Shown: in pieces, positions 26,409 to 35,145 of the stretch | Numbering within the stretch: position 1 is the first letter of the stretch | Layout of the letters: the number at the start of each line of letters is the position of its first letter | Assembly (NCBI GenBank): GCA_051025295.1 | Contig: JBMGJV010000006.1 | Direction: 5' to 3' (one strand) | Origin: KBS-83 sp051025295 | GTDB taxonomy: Bacteria > Acidobacteriota > Terriglobia > Terriglobales > Acidobacteriaceae | Length of the DNA: 64,000 nucleotides | The notes under the pieces: model-generated | Databases searched by the model: none | Seen by the model: the letters and a program-made list of their open reading frames with translations, nothing else | Told to the model about the DNA's origin: nothing | Program-made: the position numbers and the translations under genes

Positions 26409-28063
26409 ACCCCAGCCTCCTCGCGCTCGTTCGCCGGTTCACGGTACCGCGAGGACAGCAGGCGGAACACGCGCTCCCGGGCCTCCTCTCGTTCGACCGA
26501 ACGTCGCCGCCCGAGCAGCAAATCTTCGAGCGAGACAAAGCCGATCCGCTGATGCGTCGTACGGTCGAGGACGGGCAGCCGAAGTTGGCCCGTCGTCGCC
26601 ATCCGCTCCGCAGCGCTGCGGCAGGTGTCATCCCCATAGGCCCAGAGTGCAGGCGCCGGCATCACATCCACCGGCGCCGCGTACGCCGGAGGCTCCTTGT
26701 CGACTTCCTGCATCGCATCGCCAACGCTCACCATCTCGAGTGGATCGACTCCGTATTCGCGCGTCAGATGGTAGCCCCGACGTCCCAGCTTCTCGGTCAG
26801 GATCGAACGGCGCATGATGAGCGACGTGACGGTATAGGAAGCCACGCAGGCCGCGACCAGTGGCAGGAGTGCCGGCAGAGCCTGGGTGAGCTCGACCGAG
26901 AAGACAATCGCTGTCAGCGGAGCGCCCAGCGCACCGGACAGCATCGCGCCCATGCCGAGCAGAGCCAGCGTCCCCTCCGGCATGTGAAGCAGATGCGCGA
27001 TCAGCGCGCCGATGGAGGCGCCAATCATCAGGATCGGGGCGAGCACGCCTCCGGATGTGCCTGAGCCGAGCGAGAAGGCCCACATCAGCGACTTGAAGAC
27101 GATCACGCCGAAGATCAGCGCGAGTGTCGCCTTGCCCGCGAGCAGCGCGGCGATATTGTCATAGCCCACGCCGAGCCCGTGCGGGAAGAACAAGCCGCCT
27201 AATCCCACCCCGACCCCACCGATGGCTGGCCACCACATCCAGTGCACCGGCAGACGATGAAACAGGTCTTCGAAGCCATACATCATGCGGCTGATCGCGG
27301 CCGCAGCCAGCCCGATGACCATCCCGAGCAGCGCCGCGAAGAAAGCGAAGCCAATGCCCCCGGGCATGGCGAGGTCGTGAACAGGGAAGAGCGGTCCCGC
27401 GCCCAGCCACCACACCCGCAGGACAGCAGCGACCGTACTCGCAACTGCAACAGGTACGAGTGACCGGGGACGCCACTCGAACAGCAGCAGCTCCACCGCA
27501 AGCAGCACCGCGGCGAACGGGGCGGCAAACGTCGCAGACATGCCTGCAGCCGCGCCGGCCACCAGCAGCGTGGTTCGCTCAGCGTCCGTGAGCCTCACCC
27601 ATTGCGCCAGCAGCGAGCCGAACGCGCCGCCCGTCATGATGATTGGGCCCTCTGCGCCGAACGGACCACCGGAACCGATCGCGATCGCTGCGGAAAGTGG
27701 TTTCAGCAGCGCGACCCGCGGTTCCACACGCGCGCCGCGCAACAGGATTGCCTCCATGGCCTCGGGAATGCCGTGCCCGCGAATCTTGTCGGAGCCGTAG
27801 CGCGCCATTGCGCCGACGATCAGGCCGCCGAGGATCGGCACCGCCACCATCCACGCGCCAAGCGGGCTGCCGGCAGGGCCCACCATCTCGAGGCTCCACC
27901 GGTGGTAGTAGAAGAGGTTGGTGGCGAGCGCGATCGCGCGCAGCAGCACCACGGCGAGCACCGCACCGCCTGCGCCGACGACCGCCGCGAGCGCGGAGAT
28001 CAGCCAGACGCGGCGATCGAGCGTGAAGTCGCGGAGCGGAGACTCCGTGCGAACAGCCTTCAT
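26405..28063 (-). CDS. ClC-family chloride channel/antiporter with CBS pair
   Basis: 552 residues. Hydrophobic helices fill about 18-420. The ion-pathway motifs are GHGIPE and GSGGPFGAEGP, the latter matching the G(K/R)EGP loop with Ala in place of Lys/Arg. A C-terminal cytoplasmic region with CBS repeats (MVSVGDAMQEVD..., LPVLDRTTHQRIGFVSLEDLL) follows. It moves Cl-, perhaps in exchange for protons. The start overlaps the MarR stop by 4 nt (ATGA), so the two are an operon, and regulation by MarR is likely. Confidence 0.9.
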   Translation of the reverse strand: MKAVRTESPLRDFTLDRRVWLISALAAVVGAGGAVLAVVLLRAIALATNLFYYHRWSLEMVGPAGSPLGAWMVAVPILGGLIVGAMARYGSDKIRGHGIPEAMEAILLRGARVEPRVALLKPLSAAIAIGSGGPFGAEGPIIMTGGAFGSLLAQWVRLTDAERTTLLVAGAAAGMSATFAAPFAAVLLAVELLLFEWRPRSLVPVAVASTVAAVLRVWWLGAGPLFPVHDLAMPGGIGFAFFAALLGMVIGLAAAAISRMMYGFEDLFHRLPVHWMWWPAIGGVGVGLGGLFFPHGLGVGYDNIAALLAGKATLALIFGVIVFKSLMWAFSLGSGTSGGVLAPILMIGASIGALIAHLLHMPEGTLALLGMGAMLSGALGAPLTAIVFSVELTQALPALLPLVAACVASYTVTSLIMRRSILTEKLGRRGYHLTREYGVDPLEMVSVGDAMQEVDKEPPAYAAPVDVMPAPALWAYGDDTCRSAAERMATTGQLRLPVLDRTTHQRIGFVSLEDLLLGRRRSVEREEARERVFRLLSSRYREPANEREEAGV

Positions 28064-28548
28064 CGCGCGCTCCTCGTCCCCTCTGCCAGCGGAGGGTGGG
28101 CTGCGGGCGTCAGCAGGCCTGTAAGCGCCTCGATCAGCGCCGGTCCCATCGTCTCCAGTTCGTTGCGATGATGCCGTGCCAGCTTGTTCAACATGCGGCT
28201 ACCGCGTACCGTCACGCGCAACAGCACGCGCCGTGCATCCGCTTCGTCGTTGGCCCGCTCCAGCAGCCCCTGCTCCTCAGAGCGGTTCGCCAGCTCGACC
28301 ACGCTGTTGTGCCGCAGGCCCAGCCGCTCCGCCGCGTAGGCGATGGTCGGCACCGCGCCCGCCGGCGCACCGGCAATCTGCAGCAAAAGCTGATGCTGCT
28401 GCGGCTGCAGGCCCGCGCTGGTCGCAGCCTGCTCGCTGAACAGGAGGAAATGACGCAGACGGTAGCGGAACTCTGCCAGCTCTCCAATGAGGTTGTCGGC
28501 AGGTTCAGCCTCCGGGCGAGAGCGGGGCGGTCGTGCAGTCTCGATCAC
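28060..28548 (-). CDS. MarR-family transcriptional regulator
   Basis: 162 residues with the winged helix at about 50-125 (PTIAYAAERLGLRHNSVVELANRSEEQGLLER) and the DARRVLLRVT wing. MarR proteins bind palindromes as dimers and often respond to small phenolic or oxidising ligands. A near-perfect palindrome overlaps the predicted promoter just upstream, so autoregulation is expected. GTG 28548 lies 6 nt after a TACGAT box, with no Shine-Dalgarno. The ClC gene overlaps its stop by 4 nt. Confidence 0.88.
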   Translation of the reverse strand: MIETARPPRSRPEAEPADNLIGELAEFRYRLRHFLLFSEQAATSAGLQPQQHQLLLQIAGAPAGAVPTIAYAAERLGLRHNSVVELANRSEEQGLLERANDEADARRVLLRVTVRGSRMLNKLARHHRNELETMGPALIEALTGLLTPAAHPPLAEGTRSAR

Positions 28549-28552
28549 ACTT

Positions 28553-28569
28553 ATATCGTATCACGATAT
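28553..28569. promoter_or_regulatory. Palindromic operator ATATCGT-ATC-ACGATAT
   Basis: Two 7-nt arms are exact inverted copies around a 3-nt spacer. The site ends 4 nt from the MarR start codon and covers the minus-strand TACGAT box (28555-28560). It also lies 59 nt upstream of the nuoI ATG. It is the likely site for the adjacent MarR protein. In principle it could also affect nuoI, but the main fit is MarR-ClC autoregulation. Confidence 0.75.
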
Positions 28570-28615
28570 ATTTGGTGAAGCAGTGAACCCCTCCTGCCCG
28601 GACCGCCCTCCGGCG

Positions 28616-28621
28616 TATACT
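28616..28621 (+). promoter_or_regulatory. -10 box of nuoI in leaderless position
   Basis: TATACT ends exactly 6 nt before the nuoI ATG at 28628, so +1 would be the A of the start codon. No clear -35 is present, and AGG is too close to serve as a Shine-Dalgarno. Confidence 0.5.
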
Positions 28622-28627
28622 TCAGGT

Positions 28628-29152
28628 ATGTCGATCGTGCGCAACATAGCCGGCGTGGCGAAGGGAATGTCGATCACCTTTGGCGAGATGTTCAAGCCAA
28701 CAGAGGTGGAGAATTACCCGGACGGCCCAGGGCCGAATCGCGGTGCGCACTTTCAGGATCGCTATCGCGGCGCTCACGTCCTGCAGCGCGACGAGAACGG
28801 CCTCGAGAAGTGCGTCGCGTGCTTCCTCTGCGCCGCAGCGTGCCCTTCGAACTGCATTCATATTGAGGCGGCAGAAAACACGGACGAGAAGCGCTTCTCG
28901 AGCGCCGAGCGCTATGCCAAGGTCTACAACATTGATTACAACCGCTGCATCTTCTGCGGCTACTGTGTCGAGGCTTGTCCCACGGACGCAATCACGCACG
29001 GCCACGGCTTTGAACTGGCCACACTGAACGCGACCAACCTGATCTATCGCAAGGAAGACATGCTGACCCCGGTCAGCACGCTCACCGGCGAGAACCAGGT
29101 GCAGACCGACGAGATCTACGCGGCGAATCCGCCGAGCGAAGCCGCCCGCTAG
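28628..29152 (+). CDS. nuoI: NADH-quinone oxidoreductase subunit I
   Basis: 174 residues. Two [4Fe-4S] sites are clear: CVACFLCAAACPSNC (about 59-73) and CIFCGYCVEACP (about 100-111). They carry clusters N6a and N6b on the hydrophilic arm of complex I. ATG 28628 has a TATACT box exactly 6 nt upstream and no real Shine-Dalgarno. It is not next to other nuo genes; nuoB is about 16 kb away. The stop overlaps the convergent lptFG stop in a shared CTAG. Confidence 0.92.
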   Translation: MSIVRNIAGVAKGMSITFGEMFKPTEVENYPDGPGPNRGAHFQDRYRGAHVLQRDENGLEKCVACFLCAAACPSNCIHIEAAENTDEKRFSSAERYAKVYNIDYNRCIFCGYCVEACPTDAITHGHGFELATLNATNLIYRKEDMLTPVSTLTGENQVQTDEIYAANPPSEAAR

Positions 29153-31461
29153 GTCGGCGTCTTCAGCAACAGGTAGCCACCGGCAAGCCCGAACAGCAGG
29201 TCCGGCGACCACGCTGCCAGAAATGCAGGCAGCATGTTCACATTGCCCATCGCCTGGAACAATCCTTCCACCATCCAGTAGGCGATCGCGACACCGATCG
29301 CTGCCGCCACACCGGTCAGTGAGCCGCGCCGGCCCATCGAGAGCGCGAACGGCACGGCAAGCACGGCCATGATCAGCGTGATCAGCGGATAGGCCAGCTT
29401 GTGATCCAGCTGCACGCGCAGCCGCATGGTGTCGAATCCGCTCTGCCGCAGGTCGTGGATATATCGCGAGAGCTCGAGGAAGCTCATCTCCGACGACTGG
29501 TGGTTTTCTTTCTTGAAGTATGCGGGCTGCTCCGGCAACGTACTGAACGTGCTGAGCGAGAAGCGCTCGTAGCTGCTCACCGCCTCGCCATCGAAATGGC
29601 GGTCCCAGCCGTCTTCAAACAGCCACTGGTGCAGGTGTGGATCCCAGTGCGCCGTCGTGGCGAAGATGCGCCGCGTCAGCGAGAAGTTCTCCGGATCGAA
29701 CTCGAAGACCGACAGGTTCGCGAAGCGGTCGTGATCCGGATCGAAGAACTGGTAGTAGTAGATGCGCCCCGGCCGCGCGGGCTCCTGTTTGCCGAAGATC
29801 CACTGTTGATCGGGGCGAAGAAACGTCTGCGCCGGGCGCCCCTTGATGACGCTCAGCAGTGCCTCCTGGCGGCGATTCGCGCCGGGCAGATAGCTCTCGT
29901 CGAAGAGGAACAGCCCGAGCGCGAGCACGGCGGCGATCACCAGCACGGGCACGATCACGCGATAGAGGCTGATGCCGGTCGCCTTCATCGCCGTCAGCTC
30001 GCTCGACCGGTTGAGTACGCCAAACGTCACCAGTACAGCGACGAGTACGCCCAGCGGCATCAGCGTGTAGATCATGCTCGGAATCAGGTTGAATAGGTAC
30101 TCGCCCACCGTGACCAGCGGTGTGCGGTTGCGAATGATGTCGCCCAGCCGCTCGAAGAACGTGAAGACGAGCATCAGCATTACGAACGTGACGAGCACCA
30201 GGCCGAACGTGGTGAGGAATTCGCGGAGCACGTACTCGTCGAGGATGATGGGAAAGCTGCGACGGCCGGAGCGCGCACGCGGCGTCTGCTCGGGGCGCGG
30301 CGCCCGCTGCCGCTGTTGCCGGCCACCGGCGCGTCCGCTGCCCAGGGTAAAGAGCAGCGGCACCACGCTGCCGCGGCTGAGCTGCTGGACCAGCAGAACT
30401 CCCAGTCCGCCGAACAACAGATTCGCCGCCCACACGCCGAGGAACGGATCGATTTTGTTCTGCCGGGCGAGCGCCACGCCCGTCGACGACAGGAAGTAGT
30501 AGAGAAACACCAGCGCGATCGTCAGCACAAAGCCGGCGCTTTTGCCGCCGCGCCGCGACGCCAGGCCGAGCGGCACGCCCACCAGCATCAGCACCAGGCA
30601 CGACGTCGGGAACGCAAACCGTTTGTACAGCTCGATGCGATACCACTGCCCGCCCGGCGCATGCGAGCGCCGCCACAGCTCGCGGGCGGACATGGCCAGC
30701 ACCGGCATGTCCGCATGGCCAATGTGCGTGGCATCCTGCTCAGTGATCTGCAGTGGCAGATCCGCCTCCGCGAAGGTGGAGACGGAGTATTGATTCGGAT
30801 CGTTGGCGACGAACTCGTGCTGCGTGCCATTGCGCAGTCGCATCCGCAGCGAGCCATCGCCGCCGTTCACGACCGTCGCCTGCGCAGCGGTGATAATTCG
30901 TGGCGACCCCGGATGTGTCAGGTCGGCGAGGAAGACACGCCGCCACTGGGCTGCGCCCGCTGCAGCGCGCACATCCTGAATGTAAAGAACGTAGTTCTTG
31001 AAATCTTCGTAGAAGACGCGCGGCTGAATCTCGAACGAGGCCTGCGACGTCTTCAGGCCGTTCTCCAGCTCCAGCAACGCCTCCGCCGCTCGCGGGGCCA
31101 GGTACAGCGCATTCAGCAGCGAAAGGATCCACCCGAACACCGCGACGATCGACACGATGCCCACGAACCGCCACACGCCCATGCCGGCGGCACGCATTGC
31201 GGTGATCTCGCTGTCTGCGGCGAGCCGGCTCAAGCCAAGCAGCACGCCGACCAGCACCGCCATCGGGATCGTGACGGTGAAGGTGTTGGGCAGGGTGAGC
31301 AGGAAGATCTCAGCCATGCTGGCCAGCGACGCGCTCTCCCGCACCACCAGCTCCAGAATGTGGCCGAGGTCGCGCATGAACAGCACGAATGTGAACAGCG
31401 CTACGCCCAGCAGGGCATGCGAGGTCACTTCGCTCAGGATGTAACGGGTCAGGATGCGCAC
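29149..31461 (-). CDS. Fused LptF-LptG lipopolysaccharide export permease
   Basis: 770 residues, about twice the size of LptF or LptG. The N-terminal half (1-370) is one YjgP/YjgQ permease with its periplasmic beta-jellyroll. A charged, Arg-rich linker (about 370-400) leads to a second permease (from PIILDEYVLREFLTTFG to the C-terminus). Together they would supply both membrane halves of the LptB2FG extractor of LPS from the inner membrane. The start is GTG with GAAGG 8 nt upstream. It lies downstream of csoR by 62 nt on the same strand. The LptB ATPase is not in the window. Confidence 0.88.
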   Translation of the reverse strand: MRILTRYILSEVTSHALLGVALFTFVLFMRDLGHILELVVRESASLASMAEIFLLTLPNTFTVTIPMAVLVGVLLGLSRLAADSEITAMRAAGMGVWRFVGIVSIVAVFGWILSLLNALYLAPRAAEALLELENGLKTSQASFEIQPRVFYEDFKNYVLYIQDVRAAAGAAQWRRVFLADLTHPGSPRIITAAQATVVNGGDGSLRMRLRNGTQHEFVANDPNQYSVSTFAEADLPLQITEQDATHIGHADMPVLAMSARELWRRSHAPGGQWYRIELYKRFAFPTSCLVLMLVGVPLGLASRRGGKSAGFVLTIALVFLYYFLSSTGVALARQNKIDPFLGVWAANLLFGGLGVLLVQQLSRGSVVPLLFTLGSGRAGGRQQRQRAPRPEQTPRARSGRRSFPIILDEYVLREFLTTFGLVLVTFVMLMLVFTFFERLGDIIRNRTPLVTVGEYLFNLIPSMIYTLMPLGVLVAVLVTFGVLNRSSELTAMKATGISLYRVIVPVLVIAAVLALGLFLFDESYLPGANRRQEALLSVIKGRPAQTFLRPDQQWIFGKQEPARPGRIYYYQFFDPDHDRFANLSVFEFDPENFSLTRRIFATTAHWDPHLHQWLFEDGWDRHFDGEAVSSYERFSLSTFSTLPEQPAYFKKENHQSSEMSFLELSRYIHDLRQSGFDTMRLRVQLDHKLAYPLITLIMAVLAVPFALSMGRRGSLTGVAAAIGVAIAYWMVEGLFQAMGNVNMLPAFLAAWSPDLLFGLAGGYLLLKTPT

Positions 31462-31523
31462 GAAGTCGGCCTTCGGGCTAGTGTACTGTGCTCGATTCGC
31501 TGCGCTACGCTGGAAGTGGCTGG

Positions 31524-31871
31524 CTACCGTGCGTGACGGTATACGAGGTCGAGCAGCTCGTCGTACATCGCGGTCGCGCTCTCCCCGCCCTTCTGGATCG
31601 CCTCCGTCGCGCAGTGCTCCAGGTGATTGCGCATCAGCAGCCGGCCCACGCCACGCAGCGCCTCCTGCACGGACGCGACCTGCACCAGAATGTCGGCGCA
31701 GTAGCGCTCGTCCTCGACCATCGCCTCGAGGCCACGCACCTGCCCTGCAATGCGTCGTAGCCGGCGAACCGCTGCCGTCTTCAACGCCGGGTCAACAGCC
31801 ACCGCGTGCCTGCCGCTGCTTGCGCACGCAGCGTGCGATGCCGGCACAGCCGTCTTCTTCGTGGCGCTCAT
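31524..31871 (-). CDS. csoR: CsoR-type copper-responsive repressor
   Basis: 115 residues of the DUF156/CsoR-RcnR family. The Cu(I) ligands fit the C-x24-H-x3-C pattern exactly: Cys58, His83 and Cys87 (YCADIL, NHLEHC). The N-terminal 25 residues are an extra Ala-rich tail. Cu(I) binding should release operator DNA. The start overlaps the copA stop by 4 nt (ATGA), so it closes the copZ-copA-csoR operon and probably controls it. Confidence 0.92.
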   Translation of the reverse strand: MSATKKTAVPASHAACASSGRHAVAVDPALKTAAVRRLRRIAGQVRGLEAMVEDERYCADILVQVASVQEALRGVGRLLMRNHLEHCATEAIQKGGESATAMYDELLDLVYRHAR

Positions 31872-34135
31872 GCTGCCCTCCAGCGCCGCAGGCGCAGACT
31901 GTTCAGCAGCACACTCACCGAGCTCAGCGCCATGGCCGCGCCGGCCACCGCAGGCGAGAGCAGCAGCCCGAACCGCGCAAATGCTCCCGCAGCCAGCGGA
32001 ATGGCGAGCACGTTGTAGATCGCGGCCCAGCCCAGGTTCTGCTGCATCACGCGCCGGGTGTGGCGCGCCAGTTCAATGGTCGCCGCCACGGCGCGCAGGT
32101 CGCCCCGCAGCAGCACCGCATCGCCCGCTTCGCGCGCCAGGTCGGTGCCGCTGCCCATCCCAAGGCCGGCATCTGCCTGCGCAATCGCAGCCGCATCGTT
32201 GATGCCATCACCCACCATCAGGACGCGCGACCCCGCCTGCTGCAGCGCCTGGATGCGCTGGAGCTTCTGCTCGGGTGAGAGCGCCGCCTCCACTTCATCG
32301 ATGCCCAACTCCGCACGCACCGGCTCGGCGGCTGCGAGGCTGTCGCCGGTCAGCAGCACGGTGCGCAGCCCAAGCCGGCGCATCGACGCAAGCGCGGCAC
32401 CCGCCTCAACGCGCACCGTGTCGCGGCACAGCAGCAAGCCGGCGTAAGTCTTGTCGGCTGCGATATAGAGAGTCGTCGCGCCCTGCTGGTCCGCGTCGGA
32501 CGCAGAGTCCGAAACATCGACACCATGCTCGCGGAGCAGCTTCGCGTTGCCGGCCAGCACGCGCGTGTCGCCAACCGCCGCCTCAACCCCCATCCCGGGG
32601 CGCGCCTGGCTATCCTCAATTGGCTGGAGCGGCAGATGCTGCGACTCCGCCGCGCGCAGCACGGCCCGGGCCAAGGGATGTTCGGAACGCTGCTCGGCGG
32701 ATGCAGCGAGCGCCAGCAGCCCCTCCTCAGTCCAGCCGGCGGCGGGCAGAATCGCGATCACACTCGGCGCACCCTCCGTCAGCGTGCCAGTCTTGTCGAA
32801 GAGCACTGTATCCACATGCGCCAGCCGTTCCAGCGCCTCGCCGCCCTTGAACAGCACGCCCAACTGGGCCCCGCGCCCCACCGCGATGGTGAGCGCCGCA
32901 GGCACAGCCAGCCCCATCGCGCAAGGGCAGGCGACCACCAGCACCGCGACGGCCGTCGCGAATCCGCGGCTCGGATCGATGAAGGACCATGCCAAAAACG
33001 TCACGGCCGCAAGTACAAGAACTACCGGCACAAAGATGCGGCTCACGCGATCGGCAAGCTGCTGCATGGGAGCACGCGAGGACTGCGCCTGCTCCACCAG
33101 ACGCAGGATCTGCCCCAGCCGGCTCTCCGCCCCCACAGCCGTCGCTCGGTATTCGAGCGCGCCATCGTAGTTCAGCGATCCGCCAGTCAGCGCATCTCCG
33201 GTCGCCTTTGCCACGGGCCGTGCCTCCCCGGTCAGCAGCGATTCATCGACCTGCGTCGTGCCGCGCAAAACAATGCCATCGACCGGCACCCGCTCGCCCG
33301 GCCGCAGAACGACCGTGTCGTCCGGCAGCACAGTCGCAGTGGGCACGACGATCTCGCGCCCCTCGCGCAGAATGCGCGCCTCACCCGGCTCCAACTCCGC
33401 CAGCGTGCGCACGGCATCGAGCGCACGCTTCTTCGCCCGCGCCTCCATCCAGTTGCCCAGCAGCAGAAAGCCGAGGATGAACAGCACAGAGTCGTAATAG
33501 AGATCCGCGCGTAGGCGATGGCGCTCGAATATTCCAGGCCATAGCGTCGCGGATGCCGAGTACAAGAACGCAGCAGTGGTGCCTAGCGCGACCAGCGTGT
33601 GCATGTTCGTGGTGCGGTGGCGTGCCGCGCGCCACGCCCGCTGGTACACCGGCGCACCCGCGGTCATCATGCCCAGCAGCGTCACGGCTCCAAGCACGAG
33701 TGAGCGCGTCCGGCTCACCGGCTCCGTTGCCGCCATGCTGATCCACATCAGAATCGCGCCGGCCGTAATCGTGACGACAGCCATCCAGAGCAGTCGGCTC
33801 GCCGCGCGTGCGGCGCTCTTCTCGTCATCCTCAGTGCGTTTGGCAGAGCGGCCGACGTCGGGCAAGGTCGCCTGGTAGCCCGACTCGTCGACCACCTTCA
33901 CCAGTGCGTCCGGCGACGACTGTCCCGGCGCGTAGATCACACGGGCCGAATGCGCCAGCAGGTTCACCGTCGCATCCATCACCCCAGGCGCAGCACGCAG
34001 CGAGCGTTCGACATGCGACTGGCACGCCGCGCAACTCATGCCCTCGATCGGCATCACGATCGTGCAGACCTCCGGCTCAGCCGGCGTCGCGGGCGTCTGC
34101 TCCGCGTGCCGCAAAGCCGTGTCAGCTGGTGACAT
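31868..34135 (-). CDS. copA: Cu(I)-translocating P1B-type ATPase
   Basis: 755 residues from ATG 34135, which lies inside the last codons of copZ and so is translationally coupled. One N-terminal HMA domain (GMSCAAC, about 32-38) is followed by eight membrane helices. The transport motif is CPC (VVACPCAMG). DKTGTLT contains the phosphorylated Asp, SEHPLA the nucleotide-binding His-Pro, and GDGIND the hinge. The YN and MxxSS motifs of the last helices match Cu(I) pumps. It exports copper to the periplasm. Confidence 0.94.
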   Translation of the reverse strand: MSPADTALRHAEQTPATPAEPEVCTIVMPIEGMSCAACQSHVERSLRAAPGVMDATVNLLAHSARVIYAPGQSSPDALVKVVDESGYQATLPDVGRSAKRTEDDEKSAARAASRLLWMAVVTITAGAILMWISMAATEPVSRTRSLVLGAVTLLGMMTAGAPVYQRAWRAARHRTTNMHTLVALGTTAAFLYSASATLWPGIFERHRLRADLYYDSVLFILGFLLLGNWMEARAKKRALDAVRTLAELEPGEARILREGREIVVPTATVLPDDTVVLRPGERVPVDGIVLRGTTQVDESLLTGEARPVAKATGDALTGGSLNYDGALEYRATAVGAESRLGQILRLVEQAQSSRAPMQQLADRVSRIFVPVVLVLAAVTFLAWSFIDPSRGFATAVAVLVVACPCAMGLAVPAALTIAVGRGAQLGVLFKGGEALERLAHVDTVLFDKTGTLTEGAPSVIAILPAAGWTEEGLLALAASAEQRSEHPLARAVLRAAESQHLPLQPIEDSQARPGMGVEAAVGDTRVLAGNAKLLREHGVDVSDSASDADQQGATTLYIAADKTYAGLLLCRDTVRVEAGAALASMRRLGLRTVLLTGDSLAAAEPVRAELGIDEVEAALSPEQKLQRIQALQQAGSRVLMVGDGINDAAAIAQADAGLGMGSGTDLAREAGDAVLLRGDLRAVAATIELARHTRRVMQQNLGWAAIYNVLAIPLAAGAFARFGLLLSPAVAGAAMALSSVSVLLNSLRLRRWRAA

Positions 34136-34325
34136 GCGCTTCGAACCCCGCCTTGCGAATCGCTGCGACATACGGCTCTGGCGATGCGGACTCGCCGCGC
34201 AGTCGCGCGGCGCCCACCCGTACCTCGTCCACCTGCGTACCCGGAACCTGGTTGAGTGCGCGTGTCACCCGCTGCACGCATGCTCCGCAGTGCATGCCAT
34301 CGATCTGAAAGGTTAGCTCAGCCAT
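34122..34325 (-). CDS. copZ: CopZ-like copper chaperone (HMA domain)
   Basis: 67 residues, a single HMA domain with the metal loop GMHCGAC (about 10-16). It carries Cu(I) to CopA in the cytoplasm. I choose ATG 34325 because it has a G-rich Shine-Dalgarno (GGGGGTGG) and starts the domain; a longer frame to 34376 has no signal. It is the first gene of the copper operon and overlaps copA by 14 nt. Confidence 0.9.
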   Translation of the reverse strand: MAELTFQIDGMHCGACVQRVTRALNQVPGTQVDEVRVGAARLRGESASPEPYVAAIRKAGFEAHVTS

Positions 34326-34341
34326 ACCCCCACCCCCTATA
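34324..34341. promoter_or_regulatory. G/C-tract element at the copZ start, candidate CsoR site
   Basis: The plus strand reads ATA-C5-A-C5-TATA, so the minus strand reads TATA-G5-T-G5-TAT and runs into the copZ ATG. CsoR operators are G-tract pseudo-palindromes, and binding here would block initiation. The two tracts are direct rather than inverted, so the match is only partial. Confidence 0.4.
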
Positions 34342-34383
34342 CAGGATAAGATGCGCGTCCCACGCCGAGGATGCAAACCGCAG

Positions 34384-35145
34384 CTACTCGGCGGCAGGGG
34401 AGGGCGAGGTGCCCTCCGGGTCGAAGCGATAGCCGACCCCTCGCACCGTGCGCAGGAACACCGGCGCAGCCGGGTCTTCTTCGAGGTACCGGCGCAGGCG
34501 CACGATGAAGTTATCGATAGCGCGTGTGTCCGTGTCCTCGCGCATCCGCCACACCTGCTCCAGCAGCTCTTTGCGCGGGATGCTCCGGGCCTGGTGGCGC
34601 ACCAGGTAGCGCAGCAGGTCCGCTTCCATTACCGTCAGCCGCACGGTGCGCTCGCCGCCCGGCCGATCGATGCGCAGCTCCAGCGCGGCGAAGTCGATGG
34701 TCCGTCCCGCGAAACGGAACGGCGTCTCCTGCTCCGCCTGCGCTGCGCCCTCCGCGCGCCGCAGCCAGGACCAGCGCCGCAGTAAGCCGTGCAGTCGCGC
34801 CAGCAGAATCGACAAGTCGAAGGGCTTGGGCAGATAGTCGTCCGCGCCCGCTGCAAATCCACGCAGGATGTCCTCGGAGCGGCCGCGTGCAGTCAGCATC
34901 AGCACCGGGGTGCGATCGCCGCGCTCGCGTAATTGCTCGACCACCGCGAACCCATCGCAGCCGGGGAGCATCACGTCCAGCAGGATGACGTCATAACCGC
35001 CACGCTGATCGCTCGTCATTGCCAGCGCCGACTCGCCGTCGCGCGCGATCACGGCGCGATAGCCCTCCGCCTCGAGGTTGAACTTCAACCCCTGGGCGAG
35101 GTGCTCCTCGTCTTCGACGATGAGGACATACGCGCTCGCGCTCAT
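34384..35145 (-). CDS. OmpR/PhoB-family response regulator
   Basis: 253 residues. The receiver domain at 1-120 has the phosphoacceptor Asp57 in LLDVMLPG, a TARG switch threonine region and the KPF lysine. A winged-helix DNA-binding domain at about 145-243 ends with RTVRGVGYRF. A linker of about 25 residues rich in Ala, Gln and Glu separates them. The histidine kinase gene ends at 35142, overlapping this start by 4 nt; here the kinase comes first in the transcript. Target genes are unknown. Confidence 0.92.
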   Translation of the reverse strand: MSASAYVLIVEDEEHLAQGLKFNLEAEGYRAVIARDGESALAMTSDQRGGYDVILLDVMLPGCDGFAVVEQLRERGDRTPVLMLTARGRSEDILRGFAAGADDYLPKPFDLSILLARLHGLLRRWSWLRRAEGAAQAEQETPFRFAGRTIDFAALELRIDRPGGERTVRLTVMEADLLRYLVRHQARSIPRKELLEQVWRMREDTDTRAIDNFIVRLRRYLEEDPAAPVFLRTVRGVGYRFDPEGTSPSPAAE

